Positions 37,028 through 47,689 of a stretch of 64,000 bases of DNA are shown here, piece by piece. The stretch is taken from assembly GCA_936450465.1 (NCBI GenBank), contig OW388293.1:41126982-41190981 (forward strand), in the 5' to 3' direction. A model generated the notes under the pieces. That model did not search any database. It saw only the letters and a list, made by a program, of their open reading frames with translations, and was not told the origin of the DNA. Numbering within the stretch: the stretch's first letter is position 1; each line of letters starts with the position of its first letter. Origin of the DNA: Gibbula magus (lineage: Eukaryota; Mollusca; Gastropoda; Trochida; Trochidae). The position numbers and the translations under genes were made by a program.

Positions 37028-37088
37028 TATAAAAGCACCCCATTCATTTGATACAGCACTAGTGTGCTTAGTTAGGACTTGGTGTAAG
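37028..37088 (+). promoter_or_regulatory. TATA box and untranslated leader exon of PL14-C
   Basis: TATAAAA at 37028-37034; leader exon ends at 37088 with AAG|GTACGT. The 5' UTR intron is 37089-37354 (266 nt), ending TTTCAG. The segment from TATA to donor is almost identical at 44898-44958 and 54740-54800, as expected of a functional core promoter, although recent duplication also explains it. Confidence 0.7.
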
Positions 37089-37365
37089 GTACGTAAACCC
37101 ACATAAATGTGATTGTTGTTTATCAAAAAATGTTGAACGATGTTTAAAGAAAACTTATGCAAAAAGAATTGTGTATTTTTTTATAACTGAGGGAGACTTC
37201 ATCCATTATAACTGAAAGCAACACATATTGTACATAACATGCTTTATGAAATCCATATGGGCGAACAAGATCTTGATTGACTGGGTCAATTTTGTAACTA
37301 TTTATGGTTAAACGTGAAGTTATTTTTACATCTTGAAAATGTTTCATGTTTCAGATTCTCCAATC

Positions 37366-38831
37366 ATGGCCTATTCTGTCATCCTGATTTTGACTCTGGG
37401 TGTTTTTCATGCCACAGGTAATCTTCTTGGATGTCTTGTACAATACATTTTTATGAATCCAGCTTATGGTTTGGCAACTGAAGAGCGATATATAGTGACA
37501 TACAACTACTAATATTGCGAGATGTATTTAAACAATTCGAAATTCATTTGCTTAATTTCCAATACAACTGTAGACAGTGATACATTAATTAACTGTGGAA
37601 TAACTTATAATTTTATCAATCTGAAGATCTTTATATCAATCATGCATGTAAAGTATCATCTGCAGGTTCGTGAAATCATTTGCAATATCATTATGCCACA
37701 ATAGTCTTCCCATAGTGTGTAGAGTATAGGTCTTGGATGGGTGCAGAAAATGCAATTATAGTATCTAACTTTGAACTCCTCACGGGCATGTGCCTTTGAA
37801 CTAGCATGGTTCAATTCTATTTGACAATTTGATTATGTTTGCTAGTTGGCCATTTGTGTTGAAACTACTGTACATCTCTTTATTTGTTATATTATCCACA
37901 TTCCATTATGAAAAATATTCACCCAAAACAACTCATATAGAGAGCGTGTGTCATGCTTATATTCCTGTAACCTTTACAAGGAGGTAATTTATCTAAAGAA
38001 TATATACGCTCGAAACGTATCAAGTATAAAATATTAAAGTGGCACATCTTAAACTTATCCGTTAATATTACAGATGGTGTGAAATTATGGGGCTCCAAGG
38101 TCCCAAGACAGAACTTCATTTGGCGTGGCCAATGGAACAAGGACGACAGTACATACAGAGGAAAGTCAGCTGTAACAGCCGACCCAAGTCCAAATGGAAA
38201 TAGCCAGCGAGTGATTGGCATATCTCACAAACAGGGTTCATACGGTTTGACAACTTCCGACAGCGGTGCTGAGTTCTATGCCATGCCACTAGCATCAAGG
38301 AACTGCTTCACTCTTAGTTACATGGTCCGATTTGATGAAAACTTCGATTTTGCCTTCGGAGGCAAACTTCCTGGTCTTTTCGGAGGAGGAGTCAACTGTA
38401 CGGCGGGAACAGATCCCGGTAAAGACTGCTTCACCTCCAGGTTCATCTGGAGACCGGAAGGAGTCGCTGGAGGGGTCGTGTTCACGTCCACAGCTCAACA
38501 GTCAAATGCTTTCTGTAATTCTGCCGAGTGCAATGATCTCTGGGGACACCGTCTACAAAGCGATTTCAGGTTTGAGACTGGAATATGGTACAACTTGATC
38601 ATGACCGTCAGAGTGAACACTATTGGGGAGGATGATGGGTTAGTGCGACTTGCAATTTCCGGACCAGGGAAGATCTCCAAGACTGCCCGCATACAGGTTC
38701 GAAACTCGGACATCAAAGTGGATGGTATTTTCGTCTCTAACTTTTTCGGCGGTTCCTCGTCCTGTTCTGCCAGCCCGGTGGATACAAAGATTCACTTCAA
38801 GAAATTTGTTCTCAAAGACGATATATGTTAG
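37366..38831 (+). CDS. PL14-C: secreted polysaccharide lyase family 14 (alginate-lyase type)
   Basis: Predicted secreted alginate-lyase-type enzyme. Coding exons 37366-37417 (52 nt) and 38074-38831 (758 nt), phase-1 junction, intron 656 nt with GTAATC donor and TTACAG acceptor; 269 residues. The first exon codes MAYSVILILTLGVFHAT, a signal peptide. The domain has the candidate catalytic Lys115 in FGGKLPGLFGGG, then NCTAGTDPGKDCFTSRFIWR, WGHRLQSDFRFETG, VDGIFVSNFFGG and a terminal Cys. This is the usual length for a single-domain PL14 protein. The second exon has no ATG at its start, so the signal exon must supply the start. It is the outlying member of the plus-strand trio and the only one lacking the intronic hairpin element. 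Confidence 0.92.
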
Positions 38832-38881
38832 ATTGGATTAGATTCTTGATGTGAGTGTATCTAACCATTGTCTGAAGATCG

Positions 38882-38887
38882 AATAAA
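38882..38887 (+). terminator. Polyadenylation signal of PL14-C
   Basis: AATAAA about 50 nt past the stop, conserved in position in the two other plus-strand copies. Confidence 0.75.
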
Positions 38888-38984
38888 AGTTTTGACAGGA
38901 ATTTCTGAAAATTGTTCTTATACATAGTTGTTGTTTTGGTTTGGTTACTGGTTATTTGCAAAATGTGATGTACAGAGACACAGG

Positions 38985-41570
38985 CTTTTCGTATACTCAT
39001 GATTCTACCATATTGGGTAATGGTACAGAGTAACAAGGATGTTCACACCGTTTTCTATTACACATGATTCTACCTAGATGGTAATGGTACAAAGTGACAC
39101 TGACGCACACAGCGTTTTATCATACTCATGATTCAACCATTTGAGGTAATGATTCAGAACCACACGGATGTAACCAGCATTTTTCTTATACATATGATTA
39201 TACCATACATGTATATAGTAATAATACAGAGCAAAACGGATGTACATCGCATTTTCGTATACTCATGATGTTACCTTAAATGGTAATGGTACAGAGCCAC
39301 AGGGATAAAACCTGCATTTTCGTATACTCATGATTCTACCATACAGCCTATGGTACAGAGCCACAGGGATATAACAAGCATTTTCGTATACTCATGATTC
39401 AACCATAAAGGATAATGTTACAGAGCCACAGGGATATAACCAGTATTTTCGTATACTCATGATTCAACCATATATGGTAATGGTACAGAGCCACAGGGAT
39501 ATAACCAGCATTTTCGTATACTAATGATTCTACCATAAAGGATAATGGTACAGAGCCACAGGGATATAACAAGCATTTTCGTATACTCATGATTCAACCA
39601 TAAAGGGTAATGGTACAAAGCCACAGGGATATAACAAGCATTTTCGTATACTCATGATTCTAACATAAAGGGTAATGGTACAGAGCCACAGGGATATAAC
39701 CAGCATTTTCGTACACTCATGATTCTACCATAACGGATAATGGTACAGAGCCACAGGGATAAAACCAGTATTTTCGTATACCTATGATCCAACCATATAG
39801 CCTATGGTACAGAACCACAGGGATATAACAAGCATGTTCGTATACACATGTTTCTACCATATATGGTAATGGTACAGAGCCACAGGGATATAACCAGAAT
39901 TTTCGTATACTCATGATTCAACCATATAGGTAAATGGTACAGAGCCACAGGGATATAACAAGCATTTTCGTATACTCATGATTCTACCATAAAGGGTAAT
40001 GGTACAGAGCCACAGGGATATAACCAGCATTTTCGTACACTCATGATTCTACCATAAAGGATAATGGTACAGAGCCACAGGGATAAAACCAGTATTTTCG
40101 TATACCTATGATCCAACCATATAGCCTATGGTACAGAGACACAGGGATATAACAAGCATGTTCGTATACACATGTTTCTACCATATATGGTAATGGTACA
40201 GAGCCTCAGGGATATAACCAGAATTTTCGTATACTCATGATTCAACCATATAGGTAAATGGTACAGAGCCACAGGGATATAACAAGCATTTTCGTATACT
40301 CATGATTCTACCATAAAGGGTAATGGTACAGAGCCACAGGGATATAACTAGCATTTTCGTATACTCATGATTCTACCATAAAGGGTAATGGTACAAAGCC
40401 ACAGGGATATAACAAGCATTTTCGTATACTCATGATTCTAACATAAAGGGTAACGGTACAGAGCCACAGGGATATAACCAGCATTTTCGTACACTCATGA
40501 TTCTACCATAAAGGATAATGTTACAGAGCCACAGGGATATAACCAGTATTTTCGTATACCTATGATCCAACCATATAGCCTATGGTACAGAACCACAGGG
40601 ATATAACAAGCATTTTCGTATACACATGTTTCTACCATATATGGTAATGGTACAGAGCCACAGGGATATAACCAGAATTTTCGTATACTCATGATTCAAC
40701 CATATAGGTAAATGGTACAGAGCCACATGGATATAACAAGCATTTTCGTATACTCATGATTCTACCATAAAGGGTAATGGTACAGAGCCACAGGGATATA
40801 ACCAGCATTTTCGTATACCTATGATCCAACCATATAGGTAAATGGTACAAAGCCACAGGGACATAACAAGCATTTTCGTATACTCATGATTCTACCATAA
40901 AGGGTAATGGTACAGAGCCACAGGGATATAACCAGCATTTTCGTATACGTATGATTCAACCATATAGGTAAATGGTACAAAGCCACAGGGATATAACAAG
41001 CATTTTCGTATACTCATGATTCTACTATAAAGGGTAATGGTACAGAGCCACAGGGATATAACCAGCATTTTCGCATACGTATGATTCAACCATATAGGTA
41101 AATGGTACATGACCACAACGATATACACACCGTTTTCGTATACTTCTGATTCTACCATATATGGTAGTTGTACAGAACATAGGGATGTACAAATCGTTTT
41201 CTTATACTCCTGATTCATCCATATATGGAAATGATACAGAGCCACACAGATGTATACAGCGTTTCCCAAAACTCATGCATGATTCTACCATATAAGGTAA
41301 TGGTACAAAGTGACACTGACGCACACAGCGTTTCCTTTTACTCATAATTGAACCATGCATGGGAATGGTACAGAACCACAAGGTATAGACAACGTTTTCT
41401 AATACTCGTCATTCTACCAAATAAGGTAATGGTACACCAATGTAAAAAAAATTTATTTACAAATGATTCTACCATATATGGTAATGGTAGAGGGCAGCAC
41501 TGGTGTACAAACCGTTTTCTTATACTCAGGATTCTACCACACATTGCAATATTGTTTTCCACATTCTACA
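38985..41570. repeat. 65-bp minisatellite array 1, about 39 units
   Basis: The unit is about 65 bp: CATTTTCGTATACTCATGAT, a variable central TCTACCATA(TATGG/AAGGG)TAATGG part, and TACAGAGCCACAGGGATATA. Period checked between 39961 and 40026. Units at both edges are the most diverged and the central ones the most alike, as usual for a homogenising array. Several units contain CCATATATGG. It starts about 100 bp past the PL14-C polyadenylation signal. Confidence 0.92.
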
Positions 41571-41596
41571 TCGAAATTGAGTAGAATATTAATTTA

Positions 41597-42458
41597 TTAT
41601 ACCCCACTTCCGGTCTCGTTGCCATGGTGTCTTTTGTTACAACAGTAGGTGTACTAGCCGATACCGTAGGTGTATTTCTGATATACCTACACTTGTTTGA
41701 TACACCTACAATTTTAATTCAAATTCTTTAGAGTCAAATTACTTTCTAAACACATTTTACACAATAACATCTATAGACGATTTAAATCGAAGTCAAGATA
41801 CTCTACAAAATTTTGCATGTTTCAATCGAAACCTGGGATCGAACCAGTGACCTCTATCTTTTCTGCCCAGAGGTCTACCCACCCAGCCATGAGGGCAGAT
41901 GAAAATTGATAACATTTTTCTTGACCAATTGATTAAGGTTTGTATACTGCCTGAAATAATATGTGTGGTTTGTGTATTTGTTTATGAATGTCATTGGTAA
42001 GTATTTTTGGGATGCAAACTGTCTTACACATATTGAATTTAGTTTGTTTATTCTCAAAACTCAGGTCATGTGACATTTGCCATTAGCTCTGTTGTGAAGC
42101 TAGTATATTTCAGCGAGATGCACGGGCGATCGTAATCCGTGCATGTTGCGCATGCTTTTTTTGAAGCGCGCTGACAGTTAAGTATGTGAGGGTCTTAACC
42201 ACTGAGTTTATATAAAAAAAAATCAAAGTTTATGAAAGTTTCATATTTTTGTTATTTTCAGAATAAAAATGTTCTTTGCAAAAGAAACTCGACAGGAGTG
42301 GGGTATAAGTCAGATATACCCACTCTTTCCTCGGTGCATTGGCTGATACACCTATTGTTTTCAAGAATCGTGGAGCCTCCTCGGCTGACGCCTCGGAGGC
42401 CCCACGATTCTTTAAATCAATAGGTGTATCAGCCAATGCACTCGGTAAAGAGTGGGTA
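41597..42458. mobile_element. Hairpin-ended non-autonomous element in spacer 1
   Basis: TTATACCCCACT (41597-41608) pairs with AGTGGGGTATAA (42297-42308). Immediately after comes a large hairpin, 42317-42458: arms TACCCACTCTTT and AAAGAGTGGGTA, inner arms GGCTGATACACCTATTG and CAATAGGTGTATCAGCC, then a nested hairpin AAGAATCGTGG against CCACGATTCTT. Same design as 9992-11373 and 46807-47689. A tRNA-like SINE head is nested at 41831-41896. Confidence 0.7.
41831..41896 (-). mobile_element. tRNA-derived SINE head
   Basis: On the minus strand a box A (TGGCTGGGTGGGTAGACC) and a box B (GGTTCGATCCC) about 35 nt apart. The acceptor stem does not close, so it is tRNA-derived and not a tRNA gene. Repeated at 51690-51755. 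Confidence 0.55.
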
Positions 42459-42830
42459 CATCTAATACATGTATTTGAAAGTTGAGAATGTATGTCTAGG
42501 TAATGCAATGCAGATAGATACAATGTAGGTAATGACATGGGTAACAAGGTCAATTGTCGTGATTTAAGTAACAAAGCCACGTTTATGACTACACCATCAA
42601 TATCACCATGTCAACAAACTGACTGTGGTAATGGGTTTAGGCGAAAGTTGAGAACTAGAACTAGAGAATCCTCTTTTATTATAGAACCGTACTAACTTTT
42701 AATGTAACATCGTAACCCATGTTTAACCTAGCTGCATATATACAAGGCATCTACAATTGCCGAGGCCCTGACAAGATTCGAAACAAAGACCTCTTGAATG
42801 CAGTAACAACTGGTATCCCGATAAATGTAA

Positions 42831-43674
42831 AAATAGAGCCATTGGCTCTGTAGCTCATCAGGAACTGCATGATTGCATATAGATCTAAGTTCGAAACCTA
42901 GTGCATGCTTTATAGTCTAAGGTAGTTTATCATAGAAACCAAAGGTCACAAAAATGTATGACTATTAGTTAGACAAATAGGCCTTGAGATGTACTAATTG
43001 CTAATTCAGATATCACCAACTACGTGATAGGGGGTTCATTAAATTAAATGCAGTTAAAATGCTGTTAAAGGATGGCTCATACATAGTAATTTATAGGCAC
43101 AAACATGCACACATTTGACTTCAAAACACAAATGAGTAACATGTTTGAATGTTTCAAACATTAGTCAGTATCTGTAAAAGTTCAAGGTTCTAGCATTACC
43201 AGCTCCTGGAGTGAAATTTAAGGTTTCAGTTTAACACCCTGCCAGGTCCATATTTGAGAAGGTAAATTAGCCATATCAATAGACTTTAGTCTATATGTTA
43301 TAAAGATGTTATTCTTTCTGTATCATGTAGTTTTGGAGGAGAAGTCGTTTAAAGATTTGAGGGTGGACCCCCCTGCCACGCCCATATTTGATGTTATTCT
43401 GAAAATTTCAGTTTCGTGTGTCAACTGGTTTCGGAGAAGAAGTCGTTTAAAGGTTTTAGGGAAACTGCCTGCCACACCCATATTTGAGGGGGTCGGGATA
43501 AAATGTACAAAATATGATCCCCTAGATGCAAGGTACCTCCCCACAAAATTTCAGCTTTGGGGTTGTAGCAGTTATGGAGGAGAAGTCGAAAATGTGGAAA
43601 GTAAACGGACGACGCCCGACGGACGACGGACAACGGCCAATGCCATAAGTCTAAAAGCCATGAGCTAAAATTAG
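42831..43674 (+). mobile_element. AGCCATTGGCTC repeat family, full copy in spacer 1
   Basis: Begins at the A-run plus AGAGCCATTGGCTCTG and CTCATCAGGA, and ends near GGCCAATGCCATAAG and CATGAGCTAAAAT after a GGACGACG-rich stretch. About 0.84 kb, no gene. The open frames in it (for example GVAGSFPK on the minus strand) are fortuitous. Absent upstream of PL14-C. Confidence 0.65.
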
Positions 43675-43924
43675 TGTGCAAATTTCACTATATTCAAATG
43701 CAAAAATATCATCAAATGTCCAATTTCGTTTAAAGACTGACGTACACAAATCTTTTGAACTAAAAAAAATTTTGAAATTGCTTGAATGCAAATGAAAATA
43801 AGAAGTCTAAAGCGAGTGCTCATTTTTGCAAGTAGACTATTTTAATCATATTGGGTTTAAAGTGAAATTAACTGTCACTGTATTCAAATGAAATAAAACA
43901 AGTAGTTGTCACTAAGGTGACATG

Positions 43925-44431
43925 ATCCCCCGCCGCAAATTAATACTTCAAAATTGAAAAATAATGTCAAGATCAGCAAAATTCACTGGGCCCTGAATTT
44001 TCTCTATAAGAACCACTGGTGTAAGATAATGATGAGAATCCAATAACCAGTTCTTGTGATATTGATGCCCCTGACAAGCTTAACATGTCGACAAACTCAA
44101 AGTTCCGCTGTGACATTGAGGATAATGTCAAGGTCACCAATATCTAATCACCCATTTGTATTCCCTAAGATATGAAGATAATCCAGTGAATGGTTCTTGA
44201 GATATCGCGCTGACAAGGGTAAAATGACTCGTTTTGACTTTGAAATGAAGGTCAAGGTCACAAAATTATGTAGAAACATTACTCTCCCCATGATGAACCC
44301 ATATGTAAAATATGAAAATAATCCAGTGAATAGTATTTGAGTTATTCTATTTCGTACGGACGTACGGACGGACGGACGGAAGCAGGCGAATACTATATGC
44401 CCCGCTTCGCGCTAAATGCGCGGCGGGGGAT
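43925..44431. mobile_element. Non-autonomous element with ATCCCCCGCCGC ends, spacer 1
   Basis: Perfect 12-bp terminal inverted repeats, ATCCCCCGCCGC (43925-43936) and GCGGCGGGGGAT (44420-44431). Two or more internal phrases recur (AGATAATGATGAGAATCCA and AGATATGAAGATAATCCA; 'tgacaag', 'aaggtca'). An ACGGACGGACGGA tract lies near 44357-44380. A local GC hairpin closes the right end. Confidence 0.7.
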
Positions 44432-44897
44432 AATGATTCATGAGTTTTGAGAATGAACACAAAAACACACTTAAAGAATACATTCAAACTGTTTGATAAA
44501 TTGAACAGAAATATATAAGATGTCTAAAGTGTGTGTACATTTCTGCAAATAACTTATTTTGATTATATTAGTTTAAAAGTGAAATTAACTTCCATTCATT
44601 ACGTAGTTTTGTTTATATCTCAGAATCAACAAAACAAATGTACCTTAATGTTCTCCATATTCATGAATATTGTGCCAAAAATATGAAGATATCAAAAAAA
44701 TTAATCACGTACATATATTACGAGCTTAATTAACACCCCGTGTACCATTACATAATCCTATACATGTTACGATTGCTATACATAAACCCACAATACTGCA
44801 AACACATGTCTACTGTACCTGAGGCGATAATGTGCTTATCTTATCAAATTGATATTAAATATTGATTTTTTAATCAGATTTATTAAACGAGACAGTG

Positions 44898-44958
44898 TAT
44901 AAAAGCACCCCATCCATATGATAGGGCACTAGTGTACTTGGTTAGGACTTGGTGTAAG
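44898..44958 (+). promoter_or_regulatory. TATA box and leader exon of the PL14 pseudogene
   Basis: TATAAAA at 44898-44904, donor AAG|GTACGT with the exon ending at 44958. The 5' UTR intron is 44959-45181, 223 nt. All elements are intact although the coding region is broken. Confidence 0.7.
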
Positions 44959-45192
44959 GTACGTAAACCCACATAAATGTGATTGTTAATTATCAAGAAA
45001 TCTCCTGTGTTGGTACAGCATTTAAATGACGTCACGCTAAAATAATTCTAAAAGCGAGATATGTTGTATGAATTACACATGCATATGTGCTAAATTGAAT
45101 GAATTACTTGAGACATTTGGCAAATTCTCAATTTGAACAATTTATGCTTTGAACACATCTTGAAAACGTTTTATGTTTCAGATTCTCAAATC

Positions 45193-46631
45193 ATGGCTTA
45201 TTCCCTCATCCTGATTTTGGCTTTAGGTATTTTTCATGCCACAGGTAATTTATTTGAAATCTGAATATCCAGGTATTTTATATATAAACACTGCAAAACG
45301 ACATCTTGTGCAACATTATTTGTATGATTCTAAAGAATTGTTTTGCATCTAACGAGCTATTGGCCCTATATGTAAGCATCAAAGTGCTGTATATCACAGC
45401 AATTGTTTAAGAAATTAGAAATGAAAAAGTATACATTTATTTTATATATATTCACGTAAGATTACAAAATATTTACCCAAAAGAGGTCGTAGCCCCACCC
45501 CCACCAGGAAATACGGCATATTAGTTGCATGATCCTCGTAATAATAGAGATTTGTATCCCAGTGGTAGTCGTTGAATATTTGGTAAATCAACAATTGTTT
45601 TGATGCAGAGGTGAAGTTTAGCGTAAATATGTTGCGCAACAGAGATGAACGATCAGTTTTCCCAATTCGTTCGCACATATGGAAAACTGGTCGTTTATCT
45701 CTGTTGCGCTACATATTTGCGCTAAACTTCACCTGTGGTTGGTCTTGCAAAGCTACTGACACGTTTCGACTATACAAGTTAGAAATTCGCTGGTCTTGCT
45801 GTGACAGGGCCCGAAACGTATCAAGTATGAAATACTGAAGTTGTACATCTAAAACGTATCCGTTAATATTACAGATGGTGTGAAATTATGGGGCTCCAAG
45901 GTCCCAAGACAAAACTTCATTTGGCGAGACCGATAGATAAAGGACGACAGCACGTACAGAGGAAAGTCAGCTGTAACAGCTGACCCAAGTCCAGATGGAA
46001 ATAGCCAGCGAGTGATTGGCATATCTCACAAACAGGGTTCATACGGTTTGACAACTTCCGACAGCGGTGCTGAGTTCTATGCCAAACCACTAGCATCAAG
46101 GAACTGCTTCACTCTTAGTTACATGGTCCGATTTGACGACAACTTCGATTTTGCCTTCGGAGGCAAACTTCCTGGTCTGTTCGGAGGAGGAGTCAACTGT
46201 ACGGCGGGAACAGATCCCGGTAAAGACTGCTTCACCTCCAGGTTATCTGGAGACCGGAAGGAGTCGCTGGAGGGGTCGTGTTCACGTCCACAGCTCAACA
46301 GTCAAATGCTTTCTGTAATTCTGCCGAGTGCAACGATCTCTGGGGACACCGTCTACAAAGCGATTTCAGGTTTGAGACAGGAACATGTTACAACTTGATC
46401 ATGACCGTCAGAGTGAACACTATTGGGGAGGATGATGGGTTAGTGCGACTTGCAATTTCCGGACCAGGGAAGATCTCCAGGACTGCCCGCATACAGGTCC
46501 GAACCTCGGAAATCAAAGTTGATGGTATTTTCGTCTCTAACTTTTTCGGTGGTTCCTCGTCTTGTTCTGCCAGCCCGGTGGATACAAAGATTCACTTCAA
46601 GAAATTTGTTCTCAAAGACGATATATGTTAG
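45193..46631 (+). pseudogene. PL14-D: inactivated polysaccharide lyase family 14 copy
   Basis: Signal-peptide exon 45193-45244 and large exon 45875-46631, with intact GTAATT donor and TTACAG acceptor. Compared with the copy at 55035-56466 it has two disabling changes: TGG to TAG at 45934-45936 (residue 38), and a one-base deletion between 46244 and 46245 inside the segment coding FTSRFIWR. A Trp-to-Cys change follows in the GTWYNL segment. After the deletion the original frame is still open to the normal stop, and the polyadenylation signal is intact, so inactivation looks recent. I do not see how a full enzyme could be made. A sequencing or assembly error could mimic one lesion but hardly both. 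Confidence 0.9.
45609..45734. mobile_element. Hairpin element in the PL14-D intron
   Basis: Arms of about 54 bp, AGGTGAAGTTTAGCG near the left and CGCTAAACTTCACCT at the right, with further pairing GAAAACTGGTCG-type inside. Also present in PL14-E (55443-55568) and absent from the otherwise alignable PL14-C intron, so it inserted after PL14-C split off. Confidence 0.75.
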
Positions 46632-46681
46632 ATTGGATTAGATTCTTGATGTGAGTGTATCAAACCATTGTCTGAAGATCG

Positions 46682-46687
46682 AATAAA
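46682..46687 (+). terminator. Polyadenylation signal of PL14-D
   Basis: AATAAA at the position conserved with PL14-C and PL14-E. Confidence 0.6.
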
Positions 46688-46806
46688 AGTTTGACAGGAA
46701 TTATTTCTGGAAATTGTTCTTATACATAGTTGTTGTTTTGGTTTGGTTACTGGTTATTTGCAAAATTTGATGTACAGAGACACAGGCTTTTCGTATACTC
46801 ATGATT

Positions 46807-47689
46807 TAGACAATAACTAACGAGTGACGGGGAATGACAGATTATCTTTCCCGAGTTATATCATTTGAGTAATTCTCGAGCCTTGGCGAGAGAATTATAC
46901 ACAATTGATATAACGAGGGAAAGATAACCTGCCATTCCCCGTCACGAGTTGGTTATTGTTTATATTACCCATATGACAAATTAAAGTAAAAACGCGAATA
47001 TTAAAAGCCAATAGCTTCTCTAAAAGGACCCGAGAAGGAGATGAATCTCCATATCCATACGCGTGTGACGTGGATTCACTTCTTACGTACCTATCCTTTT
47101 CCCTATTCCCCTGCGAAAATGTCTTTCACAATAAAAGAAAGATGTGGCTTTAGTTGAAAGTTTTGTATTCCTGCCAATTACTATCAATCCATGATTATAC
47201 ATATAAGTTATTGCAACATCCATATCAAGAGGTGTGCGAAGCTAAAAAAAACAAGTCGGCTCAAACCGAAAAGCCCTGTGACGTTACAATCGACACTGTG
47301 ACGTCATAACCGCTCGCGCCTATGACGTCATTACATTCGAACGATCGCCGTCGCTCTTGAAGCTTTCCGTGGTTATACAGTCAAGCAGTAATCGCTAGTT
47401 TCTTTAAATTTCGGACAATTTAACTGCTTCTTCCGACATTTGATGCGTCGGCACATGTACGAAAACGCTAATTTCAACTGCGGGGAAACAAAAAAAACAT
47501 ATTAAAGTGCAGAAGACAGTTTCTAAAGTTACTAGTCGGGAAAAGTAAGAAAGATGAATGAAGTAGTTCCGGCAACCAATGAAATTCTTATTTTTCTGTA
47601 ACAGCCAATCAAAAGCCAGATAAAGGTGTAACTCCCATGTGACTTACAGGAAAAATACTACCCTGTGTCCGTCTTCCCATATGGGTAAT
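46807..47689. mobile_element. Hairpin-ended non-autonomous element, 883 bp, exact boundaries
   Basis: The homologous site in array 1 (CATGATT|CTACCATATTGGG at about 39000) is empty. Here the same phrase is split by 883 bp, with ATT on both sides (46804-46806 and 47690-47692). The insert begins TAGACAATAACTAACG. 46807-46962 forms a hairpin with arms of about 57 bp and a small inner hairpin (ATTCTCGAGCC... GGCGAGAGAAT). TATTACCCATATG (46963-46975) then pairs with CATATGGGTAATA (47678-47690). No coding capacity. Related arms lie at 3600-3816 and 4782-5285. Confidence 0.8.

Larger units (their letters stand above)
41571..46720 (+). repeat. Segmental duplication, copy 1 (spacer plus PL14 pseudogene)
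   Basis: Near-identical in order and sequence to 51430-56470 (offset about 9.85 kb). It contains a hairpin-ended element, the AGCCATTGGCTC repeat, the CCCCCG element, and a PL14 copy with its promoter. Together with the flanking 65-bp arrays this is a tandem duplication unit. Confidence 0.9.

Noticed and set aside
38079..38831. Start of PL14-C at the GTG at 38079
   Set aside because: The frame continues upstream to a splice acceptor at 38073, and an exon with an ATG and signal peptide in matching phase exists at 37366. The same holds for the other copies.
41831..41896. Functional tRNA on the minus strand
   Set aside because: No acceptor-stem pairing; repeated inside a mobile element. It is a SINE head.
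42230..42580. 116-residue minus-strand frame
   Set aside because: Lies across the terminal hairpin of a non-coding element, with palindromic composition and no domain.
46012..46398. Separate small gene inside PL14-D
   Set aside because: It is the PL14 frame between the nonsense codon and the deletion. After 46244 it reads a wrong frame.
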